DNA of 64,000 nt from Burkholderia paludis (GTDB taxonomy: Bacteria > Pseudomonadota > Gammaproteobacteria > Burkholderiales > Burkholderiaceae), in the NCBI RefSeq assembly GCF_000732615.1, contig NZ_JPGL01000037.1, positions 26,794 to 90,793 on the forward strand, written 5' to 3'. How positions within the stretch are numbered: position 1 is the stretch's first letter; each line of letters begins with the position of its first letter. Positions 51,011-58,646 of the stretch are shown piece after piece. The position numbers and the translations under genes are program-made. The notes beneath the pieces are model-generated. The model searched no databases. It was given only the letters and a program-made list of their open reading frames with translations, and was not told the origin of the DNA.

Positions 51011-51832
51011 ATGCAAATCATCATTGACAGGAAATACCGTGTTCACCGGAGGCTGCTTGCCGCAGCCGCGCTGTCGTTTGCGTCGTCGATCGCCGGCGCG
51101 AACATGCTGGTCTATCCGATGGCCGCGTCGATCGGGGCCGGCAGCGAGTCGGCCGCGGAGCTGCGCATCTATTCGAAATCCGATGCGACGCAATACGTGA
51201 AGGCGATCGCGAAGCGCGTGATCGATCCGGCGACGGATCACGAGCGCGAGGAGACCGGCATGAATTCCGGCGACGACGCGATCGTGATTTCGCCTGCCAA
51301 GTTCGCGCTGCCGGCCGGCGGCACGCGGCTCGTCCGCGTGATTCCGCTCGGCGCGCCGCAGAAGGAGGTGCTGTATCGCATCTACCTGCAGCCTGCGGCG
51401 GCGCCGTCCGACGACGCATCCGCGGCGCAGGACGACGTGTCCGGCAAGGTCGACTTCAGTCTCGTCTGGGCGCCGCTGATCCGTGTGCTGCCGAAGACGG
51501 TCGTGCCCGACTTCGACGTGGCGAACGGCACGCTGACCAATACCGGCAACGTCCGGATCGGCCTGATCGACGCGGGCGCATGCCAGTCCGAAAAGGACGA
51601 GTCGTCGTGCCGGTGGACGAAATTCGAACGCAGCGTCTATCCGGACCAGGAGTTCAGGCTGGACGGGCTGCATGCCGCACCTTATGTGCGAATCCGATAT
51701 CGAGTGGGGGGAGTGGCGGATGTACAGCAGAAGGTCGTGCCCGCGCATTCCGTCGACGCGATGAACGCGCCGAGCGCGAATCACGAGACCCGGACGGGTC
51801 ACACCATTGTTTCAACCAACCAGAAGGACTAA
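51011..51832 (+). CDS. cblB: Cable-pilus periplasmic chaperone
   Basis: This 273-residue periplasmic chaperone of the alternate (CFA/I, class 5) chaperone-usher type has a signal peptide (LLAAAALSFASSIAGA). The immunoglobulin-like domain 1 shows MLVYPMAASIGAGSESAAELRIYSKSDATQYVKAIAKRV and ISPAKFALPAGGTRLVRVIPLGAPQKEVLYRIYLQP, the family pattern for donor-strand chaperones. It would hold pilin subunits before delivery to the usher. It is the first gene of the operon in the order chaperone-pilin-usher-tip, which is the cbl order of Burkholderia cenocepacia. Three bases separate its stop from the pilin ATG, whose AAGGA lies inside this gene. Confidence 0.92.
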   Translation: MQIIIDRKYRVHRRLLAAAALSFASSIAGANMLVYPMAASIGAGSESAAELRIYSKSDATQYVKAIAKRVIDPATDHEREETGMNSGDDAIVISPAKFALPAGGTRLVRVIPLGAPQKEVLYRIYLQPAAAPSDDASAAQDDVSGKVDFSLVWAPLIRVLPKTVVPDFDVANGTLTNTGNVRIGLIDAGACQSEKDESSCRWTKFERSVYPDQEFRLDGLHAAPYVRIRYRVGGVADVQQKVVPAHSVDAMNAPSANHETRTGHTIVSTNQKD

Positions 51833-51835
51833 CCC

Positions 51836-52342
51836 ATGCTGAAATACGTTCCCATCGCTGCCGCCGCCCTGATGTCGATGTCGGCTCACGCCGTGCAGAA
51901 GGACATCACCGTCACCGCCAACGTCGACACCACGCTCGAAATGCTGTCGGCGGACGGCTCGGCACTGCCGACGACCATGCAGATGCAATACCTGCCGGGT
52001 TCGGGTCTTCAGGCCGCCACGGTGAATACGAAGATCTTCACGAACGACAAGGCGAAGGATCTGCAGATCCGCCTCGCGGCCGATCCGACGCTGAAGAACC
52101 AGACGAGCCCGGGCGCGAAGGCCATTCCGCTGACGGTCACGCTCGGCAACACCGCGCTGACCACCACGGCGACGACGCTGAAGACCGCGGAACTGTTCCC
52201 CGGCGAACTGGCCCAGGGCTCGAACGTGCTGCCGCTGTCGATCGGCCAGAAGACCGTCGAAGCCGTCACGGAGTCCGGCAGCTACCAGGGTCTCGTCAGC
52301 GTGATCGTCACGCAGAGCGCGGCATCGGGTTCGGGTAGCTAA
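51836..52342 (+). CDS. cblA: Major cable pilin
   Basis: This 168-residue pilin has a signal peptide (YVPIAAAALMSMSAHA) and a mature start VQKDITVTANVDTTLEMLSADGSALP, which is the hallmark N-terminal donor strand of CFA/I-class (alpha) pilins. The motif KIFTNDKAKDLQIRLA and the end GSYQGLVSVIVTQ are also typical. It has no cysteine, as in the class 5 pilins. The gene is followed by a hairpin with a T-tract, so it should be transcribed much more than the genes downstream. The mature protein would polymerise into the long pilus shaft used for mucin or epithelial binding in B. cenocepacia; binding by this variant is not shown. Confidence 0.94.
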   Translation: MLKYVPIAAAALMSMSAHAVQKDITVTANVDTTLEMLSADGSALPTTMQMQYLPGSGLQAATVNTKIFTNDKAKDLQIRLAADPTLKNQTSPGAKAIPLTVTLGNTALTTTATTLKTAELFPGELAQGSNVLPLSIGQKTVEAVTESGSYQGLVSVIVTQSAASGSGS

Positions 52343-52361
52343 GCTTCTCCGCGTTGTCGAC

Positions 52362-52392
52362 GGGCGCGCCTGCACGGCGCGCCCTGTTTTTT
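52362..52392 (+). terminator. Partial terminator between pilin and usher genes
   Basis: A 9-bp perfect stem (GGGCGCGCC at 52362-52370, GGCGCGCCC at 52376-52384) with loop TGCAC is followed by TGTTTTTT. Sited 19 bases after the pilin stop and within an operon, it should work as an attenuator that also stabilises the pilin transcript. Confidence 0.85.
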
Positions 52393-52427
52393 GTAGTACT
52401 CCTGCAAAATTTCCCCCCTGTTCCCGC

Positions 52428-55130
52428 ATGATTCCATTCGATCTCAAGAAGACCGTTGTCGCATGCCTGAGCGCGCTGTGTGTGATGGACGCCGCGTCCG
52501 TCGCGCAGGCCGCTTCGGCCGTGCCGCCGGGCTTCGAGGACATCATGACGGGGCACGACGAGCGCATCAACGTCAATTTTCTCGGCAAGCCGCTCGGCCT
52601 GTTTCGCGTGTTCGTGACGCCGGACACCGTGCGTTTCGAGGATCCCGCGCGCGTGTTGCAGGCGCTCGCCTCGCAGCTCGACCCGGCGGCCGACGTCTCG
52701 GCGATCGGCGCGGCATTGTCGAAGTCGATGGCGCGCAACGGCAACCTCGCCTGCGCGGGGCAGGCTGGCCTGAACGGCTGCGGCTATGTCGACACCGACA
52801 GCGCGGCCGTGATCTACGACGAAAGCGACGGCAACATCGAGTTGTTCCTGTCGCACGCCTGGCTGAGCACCGAGCAGCGCGACCGTCGCTATCGCGAGCC
52901 GTCGCCGATGACGGAAAACGCGCTGATCCATCAGCAGACGGTCAACCTGTCGGGCGGCCGGGGCTACCGGAGCCTGTCCGTGTCGGGCACGGGCGCGCTC
53001 GGCATCACGCCGCAGAGTTTCATCGGCGGGAACTGGAGCTTCACGCATTCGGGCTATTCGCGCGGGTCGGAGAGCCGCGTCCGGCTGCAGGATCTCTACT
53101 ACCGCCACGACATCGGCCACGCGCATTATGCGCAGGCCGGCCGGATGGACAACCGGAACCTTGCGAGCGCGCTCGGCGGCAACTTCGGGTTCACGATGCT
53201 GCCGGTCGGCACGCTCGACGGCGTGCGCGTCGGCACGACGCTCGCCTACGTGAACCCGGAGGTCGCGGAGCAGGGCACGCCGGTCACGCTGCTGCTGCCG
53301 CGCGATTCGCGTATCGACGCGTACCGCGGGCAGGAACTGCTGGGCACGTTCTACATGAAGGCCGGCGTCAACGCGCTCGACACGTCCCGCTTTCCGGAAG
53401 GCACGTATCCGCTGACGCTGCGTGTGTTCGAGAACGGCGTGCAGGTGCGCACGCAGATGTCGCCGTTCATGAAGACGGGCGGCGGCGCCAATTCGCGCAC
53501 GCGGCAATGGTTCGTGCAGGCCGGCCGCCCGTCCGACCGCGACGCACCGGACGGCGTGGCCGCGGCAGCCGGGGTGCGGATCCCGCTGTTGCGTGAAATG
53601 GCGCTGACGAGCGGCATCGCGAGCGTCGGCGGGAACCTCTACAACGAGACGGCGCTGGAGTGGCGTCACGCGTTTGCGCTGGGCGTGCTCTCCGCCGGCG
53701 GTTCGTTTTTCGTCGGGAACGACGGCTCGCGCGGCAACACGCAACAGATCTCGTTCGCCGACGGCGTGTCGTGGAGCGTGTACCGCTACCAGATGCGCGG
53801 CGCGGCATGCGGCGGCGCGGCGATGTCGTATCGCGACATCGGCTGCTACGACATGCTGAACGCGACCGTGTCGTTTCCGATCGGCAACTGGTCGGCGATG
53901 CTCGGCTATACGTACAACAAAAGCGTCGGACGCTCGGAAAGCTGGCAGCCCGACATGCTGGACCGTCCATGGGCCGCGCCCGTGTTCCGTCAGGGAGACC
54001 AGGTGTCACGCGCGCTGCAGGCGTCGCTGTCGCGCTCCGTCACGTGGCGCAAGGTCAGCGCGAACCTGCGCATCGGTGCTTACGCGAACCGCAGCACCGG
54101 CGCACGCAACGAGTATGGCGGCTACGTCGGCGTGACGCTGTCGATGGCCGAACCCGCGATGCAGCCCGGGCGCGCGTCCGCTTACACGTCGGCGGGCGTC
54201 GACGTTCGCACGGACCGCAGCAGCACGACGACGAACTACACGCTCGACCGCAACTGGAACTGGCAGGGCGACAGCTACCGGGAGGTCGCGCTCGGGGTGT
54301 CGGGATACGGCACCGAGAGCCTGACGGGCACCGCGCAGGGCCGCTGGAAGGGCCGCTACGGCGACGTCGCCGGATCGGTCGCGAACAGCTACAGCCGCGA
54401 CAGCGGCGGCAACAACCCGTCGGTGACGGCGAGCTACTCGTCGTCGTTCGCGCTGGCGCGGCAGGGGATGTTCCTCGGCGCGTCCGCGTCGCAATCGGAT
54501 CCGCTCGCCGGGTTCGCCGTCCGGGTCGGCAGGCACGACGACGCGAGCGGCATGGCGGCCGAGGTGCGCAGCGATTCGAGCGCGAGGATCAAGGTGGGCT
54601 TCGGGCAGCGTGCGCTGCTGCCGGTATCGGCCTTCACGCCGGTGACGACCGAAGTGAGCGACGCGGGCGCGCATGCGGCCGCGGGCGCGACGAGCGTGAC
54701 CGAGGGGCTCGGCAAGCGCACGCTGTTCATGGTGCCGGGGCAGCTCGCAATGCGCAACGTCGATGCGAAGGTGACCTATACCTACGTCGGCCAGGCGTTC
54801 TCGGCGCGCGGCATGCCGCTGTCCGACAGCGTGATCCTCAACGGCTCGATGCCGCCGATCGACAGCCAGGGCGGCTTCATCGCCGAACTCGACCACAAGG
54901 AAGACGAATTGTTCGTGGTCGACGGGCCGACGCTGATGCGGTGCCCGCTGCACGTCAAGCGCCAGCAGGATGTGCTGATGATGGTCGGCAAGGTGCGTTG
55001 CGAAGTGGCCGGGCCGGACGCGCTGCCGGAATCGCTGCGCAAGCAGGCCCGCGTGCGCAAGCTGCTCGAGCATCGATACGTGATGTCGATGCGGGCGCGG
55101 ACGACCGGGGCGCCCGACGAGGCGCAATGA
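52428..55130 (+). CDS. cblC: Cable-pilus outer-membrane usher
   Basis: This 900-residue exported outer-membrane usher of the CFA/I (CfaC/TcfC) class translocates and polymerises subunits. A signal peptide (about 1-29) is followed by the N-domain (FEDIMTGHDERINVNFLGKPLGLFRVFVTPDTVRF), a long beta-barrel with many alternating segments, a plug-like insert and a C-terminal domain with a Cys pair (MRCPLHVKRQQ, GKVRCEVAG). The family lacks the FimD-type motifs. The ATG at 52428 has no evident ribosome-binding site (preceded by CCCCCCTGTTCCCGC), so translation should be weak; together with the upstream hairpin this gives a low usher:pilin ratio. Confidence 0.93.
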   Translation: MIPFDLKKTVVACLSALCVMDAASVAQAASAVPPGFEDIMTGHDERINVNFLGKPLGLFRVFVTPDTVRFEDPARVLQALASQLDPAADVSAIGAALSKSMARNGNLACAGQAGLNGCGYVDTDSAAVIYDESDGNIELFLSHAWLSTEQRDRRYREPSPMTENALIHQQTVNLSGGRGYRSLSVSGTGALGITPQSFIGGNWSFTHSGYSRGSESRVRLQDLYYRHDIGHAHYAQAGRMDNRNLASALGGNFGFTMLPVGTLDGVRVGTTLAYVNPEVAEQGTPVTLLLPRDSRIDAYRGQELLGTFYMKAGVNALDTSRFPEGTYPLTLRVFENGVQVRTQMSPFMKTGGGANSRTRQWFVQAGRPSDRDAPDGVAAAAGVRIPLLREMALTSGIASVGGNLYNETALEWRHAFALGVLSAGGSFFVGNDGSRGNTQQISFADGVSWSVYRYQMRGAACGGAAMSYRDIGCYDMLNATVSFPIGNWSAMLGYTYNKSVGRSESWQPDMLDRPWAAPVFRQGDQVSRALQASLSRSVTWRKVSANLRIGAYANRSTGARNEYGGYVGVTLSMAEPAMQPGRASAYTSAGVDVRTDRSSTTTNYTLDRNWNWQGDSYREVALGVSGYGTESLTGTAQGRWKGRYGDVAGSVANSYSRDSGGNNPSVTASYSSSFALARQGMFLGASASQSDPLAGFAVRVGRHDDASGMAAEVRSDSSARIKVGFGQRALLPVSAFTPVTTEVSDAGAHAAAGATSVTEGLGKRTLFMVPGQLAMRNVDAKVTYTYVGQAFSARGMPLSDSVILNGSMPPIDSQGGFIAELDHKEDELFVVDGPTLMRCPLHVKRQQDVLMMVGKVRCEVAGPDALPESLRKQARVRKLLEHRYVMSMRARTTGAPDEAQ

Positions 55131-55203
55131 CGCGCGCAGTCGCGAGGCGGGCTTCGTGCGTCGCATCTTGCGCTGACGCGAACACAAGGAAACAGTCATC
55201 CAG

Positions 55204-56370
55204 ATGAAACAGATCAATCGAATTCGCTGCCGGGCCATCGTCATGGCGGCCGCATTGGGGGCGATCGCACTCGATGCGTGTGCGGTTTCCCAGCAGCCGG
55301 CCAACCGCAACGATACGGTGGAAGCGACACGGGATCGCGGCGCGCCGCAGGGCGACGTCTCGGTGTTCGACAGTGCGTCGGGCGGGTACGACACGGCGGA
55401 CGCCTACAAGTGGGGGCGAAATTCGTGGACCTGCCAATCCAGCAGCGACACGGCGACGGGTGCATGCCCGACCGAGCCGGTATGGGTCGTGGCGGGCACC
55501 TCGACCTCCATCCGGCTTTCGTTCAAGGAGGAAAAGACCGGCGCCACGGCCGTTCTGAATCTTGCAGGGGAAAATGCGTATGGCCGTCACCGGGATTGCA
55601 ACGGCAACGTCGTGGCGGGGGTGGTGTCGAACGCGCGCGTTCCGATCGAGATGGCGCAGTCCGCTTCGATTGCCGGTTGCGCCAACGAAATCATCTGGGA
55701 CGAGCGCAAGCTGTTCGTCAAGATTCCTGCCGCGGAACTGAAGAAACTCCCGTCCGGCGGAACCTGGAAGGCGAACCTCAAGTTGAACCTGAGACTGTGG
55801 GGGACCGGTACGCCACCGACGATCGCCGTCTTCAGCGCGGCGATCAAGCTGAATGTCACGGACAAGAACAACATCCAGGTCTATCTGCCGGAATACACGA
55901 GCGCGACGCCCGTCGTCGACCTCAAGCTGCGGATGCTGCCGAACGGCAGCCGGATCTCGGGAACCTCGAACGTCGACATGTGCCTGTACGACGGCTACAA
56001 CTCGCAGAGCACGTGGTTCGACGTGTCGGCGAGCGACGGCCTGACGATCGACCGGCGCGACAAGGGCCGGTATTCCGTCCTGCTCGACTCGGACAAGAGC
56101 GGCGCCTACGCATCGCGCATCGACTACGACGTGAGCCTGACCTATGCGGGCAAGAAGATCGCGCTGCAGAACAACGAAACGGTGCGTCTGCAGGGCGTGA
56201 ACAACAGCGCGGGCCGGTCGGTATCGCTGCCGGGCATTTCGGTGCCGGTGGTCTGCACGCCGACGCCGCTGACGCTGGAGACGCCGGAAGTCCAGTCGGT
56301 GTTCAAGCGTCCGGGCAAGTACAGCAACAAGCTGACGATCACGTTTACGCCGTCGTCCGCGAGTCTCTAG
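55204..56370 (+). CDS. cblD: Cable-pilus minor subunit / biogenesis initiator (CblD family)
   Basis: This 388-residue exported protein of the CblD/CfaE tip-adhesin family has a signal peptide (MAAALGAIALDACA or nearby). Two-domain architecture is expected: an N-terminal adhesin-like half (WTCQSSSDTATGACPTEPVWVV) and a C-terminal pilin-like half with NNIQVYLPEYTSATPVVDLKLRM. Cys residues (WTCQ, GACP, RDCNG, AGCAN, DMCLY, VVCTP) probably form disulfides. Such subunits initiate assembly and sit at the pilus tip. The gene follows cblC by 73 bases and has AAGGA about 13 bases upstream. Confidence 0.92.
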   Translation: MKQINRIRCRAIVMAAALGAIALDACAVSQQPANRNDTVEATRDRGAPQGDVSVFDSASGGYDTADAYKWGRNSWTCQSSSDTATGACPTEPVWVVAGTSTSIRLSFKEEKTGATAVLNLAGENAYGRHRDCNGNVVAGVVSNARVPIEMAQSASIAGCANEIIWDERKLFVKIPAAELKKLPSGGTWKANLKLNLRLWGTGTPPTIAVFSAAIKLNVTDKNNIQVYLPEYTSATPVVDLKLRMLPNGSRISGTSNVDMCLYDGYNSQSTWFDVSASDGLTIDRRDKGRYSVLLDSDKSGAYASRIDYDVSLTYAGKKIALQNNETVRLQGVNNSAGRSVSLPGISVPVVCTPTPLTLETPEVQSVFKRPGKYSNKLTITFTPSSASL

Positions 56371-56425
56371 CGCGTTCGGCGCCCGTGAAGCGGCGCCGCA
56401 CGTCCTCATCCCAAGCGAATCGATC

Positions 56426-58591
56426 ATGGAAGCCAGGTTATCCGTACGGCGCCCGGTGTGGCGCATGCTTCGCCTCGTGTTGACGGCGGCGCTGCTGGCC
56501 GTCCCGGTCGGCGCGGGCGCCTCGACCGCCTGCTGGAAGCCGGTCTTCACCGACGAGGAGCTTCGGTGGATCGGCGCGCATCCGGTCGTCCATATCGCGG
56601 TCGAGGCGAACTGGCACCCGATCGAATACCTGCGCAACGGCAGGCATGCGGGGCTCGTCGCGGGTTACCTGGGCGCGATCTCGAAGATGACCGGGCTCAC
56701 GTTCCAGACGGTGCCCGGCACCCAGTGGGGGCAGGCATACGATGCGCTTGGGTCCGGCAAGGTCGACCTGCTGCCGGGCGTCTGGCGCGAGCTGGTGCCG
56801 GACCGCGTCGGCGCCGGCGCGCTGGTCAGCGCGCCCTATCTGGTCGGGCGGCTGACCGTCGTGACGCGCAACGACTACGCGATGATCTTCGGCCTGCAGC
56901 GGCTGAAGGGCCGGCGCATCGCGATCAAGGGGCGCGGCGCGGTCGAGTATTTCGTCCGCCATAGCGGCGTGCCGCTCGAGGTGCTGACGTTCGACACCGA
57001 GGAGCTCGCGCTGGCCGCGGTCGCCAACGGCGAAGCCGATGCCGCGCTCGGCATCGACGTCACCATCCTGCCGATCGTGCGCCGGCAATTCACCGGCCAG
57101 CTCTACATGTCCGGGATGCTGGCCGATCGCCCGGTGTCGCTCGCGATGCTCTCGCGTGCCGACCTGCCGCTCCTCGCATCGATCATCGACAAGTCGCTCG
57201 CGGCCATTCCGGTCAGCGACACGGCCGCGATCACGCGGGATTCGATCGAACTGGGCGACTACGGCAAGCCGACGATCCGCTCGATCGTGCATTACCGGGC
57301 GCCGGTGGTCCTCGCGATCGCCGCGACCTTGCTGACCTTTGCGGCGCTGGCCTGCGTGATGTGGAAATCGCGCGCGGCGGCCGTGCGCAGCAAACGCGAC
57401 AAGGCGATGTTCGTTGCCTTCGTCAGTCACGAGATCCGCACGCCGATGCAGACGGTTCTTTCGTCGCTCGAATTCCTGCGGCGTTCGCGGCTTCACGCGC
57501 AGCAGGCCGGCCGAGTGGATGCGGCCGTGTCGGCTTCCGAAACGCTGCTGACGCTGCTCGACGACATTCTCGACTACTCGCGCCTCGAGTCGCGCAAGGT
57601 CACGCTGTCGCCGCAAACGGTCGAGCTCGGGGCGTGGGCGCGCCAGACGGTCGACATGGTGCGGTGGCGCGCAGAGCGCAAGGCGCTTGCGTTGACGCTG
57701 GACGTTTCCGCGCCGCCGTCGCTGCATGTCGCGATCGACTCCGTGCGCGTCCGGCAGATCGTGCTGAACCTGCTCGTCAACGCGATCAACTTCACGTCGG
57801 CCGGCGCCGTGGCGCTGCGGGTCCGCTATCTGGCGGCCCGCCACGGAAGCCACGGCACGCTGCGCATCGAGGTGCGCGACACCGGCATCGGCATCGCGCC
57901 CGAGCGTTGCGGGCAGGTCTTCGATACATTCTGGCAGGCCGAGCGCGCGCCGCAGCAGGGCGCGGGCGGCAGCGGGCTCGGGCTCGCGATCTGCCGCGAA
58001 CTCGTCGAGCTGATGCGCGGCTCGATCACCGTTGAAAGCACGCCGCATGTCGAGACGGTATTCAAGGTGCACTTGCCGGTGACGGCCATCGAGGGCGTGC
58101 CGGCGGCGGCGCCGTTCGCGGTGACGCCGGCGTCGGTGCCGTCACCGGCGGACGCAGGCGGGGCGCCGTCGCAGCACGCCGCGCCGCGCATCCTGATCGT
58201 CGACGATCACGACGCGGTGCGGGCCGCGCTTCAGGATCAATGCGACGCGCTCGGCTGCATCGGCATCGCCGCCGGCACGGGCGAGGACGCGTTGCGGCAG
58301 CTCGCGCGCGGCCGCATCGACCTGGTGCTGCTAGATTGCCGCCTGCCCGACATCGACGGCTACGCGCTCGCGCGCATGATCCGTCAGGAAGAAGCCGCGC
58401 GAGAGGCCGGGCATGTTCCGATCGTCGCGATTTCGGCGGAGTCCGGCGATGCGCACCGGGCGCGGTGCCTGGAAAGCGGGATGGACGGCGTGCTGGGCAA
58501 GCCGCTGCGCCTCGAAACGCTCCGGCAGGCGATCGCGACGTGGTGTCCGGTCGAGGCGCGCGACGTGCCGGATGCGTCGGCGGCGCACTAG
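56426..58591 (+). CDS. cblS: Hybrid sensor kinase CblS
   Basis: This 721-residue inner-membrane histidine kinase has an N-terminal signal/TM, a periplasmic SBP_bac_3 sensor (about 40-285; LRWIGAHPVVHIAVEANWHPIEYL, RRIAIKGRGAVEYFVRHSGVPLEV), a transmembrane helix (VVLAIAATLLTFAALACVMW, about 291-310), HisKA with His335 in FVSHEIRTPMQ, HATPase_c (NLLVNAINF, DTGIGIAPE, GGSGLGLAICRELVE) and a receiver domain with Asp637 in LVLLDCRLPDIDG. It resembles BvgS/EvgS-type sensors. It has no Hpt domain, unlike CblT. It is 55 bases after cblD, so it is last in the pilus operon; with CblT and CblR it forms the known CblSTR control system. Confidence 0.93.
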   Translation: MEARLSVRRPVWRMLRLVLTAALLAVPVGAGASTACWKPVFTDEELRWIGAHPVVHIAVEANWHPIEYLRNGRHAGLVAGYLGAISKMTGLTFQTVPGTQWGQAYDALGSGKVDLLPGVWRELVPDRVGAGALVSAPYLVGRLTVVTRNDYAMIFGLQRLKGRRIAIKGRGAVEYFVRHSGVPLEVLTFDTEELALAAVANGEADAALGIDVTILPIVRRQFTGQLYMSGMLADRPVSLAMLSRADLPLLASIIDKSLAAIPVSDTAAITRDSIELGDYGKPTIRSIVHYRAPVVLAIAATLLTFAALACVMWKSRAAAVRSKRDKAMFVAFVSHEIRTPMQTVLSSLEFLRRSRLHAQQAGRVDAAVSASETLLTLLDDILDYSRLESRKVTLSPQTVELGAWARQTVDMVRWRAERKALALTLDVSAPPSLHVAIDSVRVRQIVLNLLVNAINFTSAGAVALRVRYLAARHGSHGTLRIEVRDTGIGIAPERCGQVFDTFWQAERAPQQGAGGSGLGLAICRELVELMRGSITVESTPHVETVFKVHLPVTAIEGVPAAAPFAVTPASVPSPADAGGAPSQHAAPRILIVDDHDAVRAALQDQCDALGCIGIAAGTGEDALRQLARGRIDLVLLDCRLPDIDGYALARMIRQEEAAREAGHVPIVAISAESGDAHRARCLESGMDGVLGKPLRLETLRQAIATWCPVEARDVPDASAAH

Positions 58592-58606
58592 GCTCGCGTC
58601 GCGCGT

Positions 58607-58630
58607 CCCGGCGGCCGGTCGCCGGGCTTT
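58607..58630 (+). terminator. Terminator-like hairpin after cblS
   Basis: The stem CCCGGCG (58607-58613) and CGCCGGG (58620-58626), loop GCCGGT, is followed by CTTTCC. It lies between convergent cblS and cblT and may serve the plus-strand operon. Confidence 0.5.
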
Positions 58631-58646
58631 CCTGTCCGCGTGCGGC

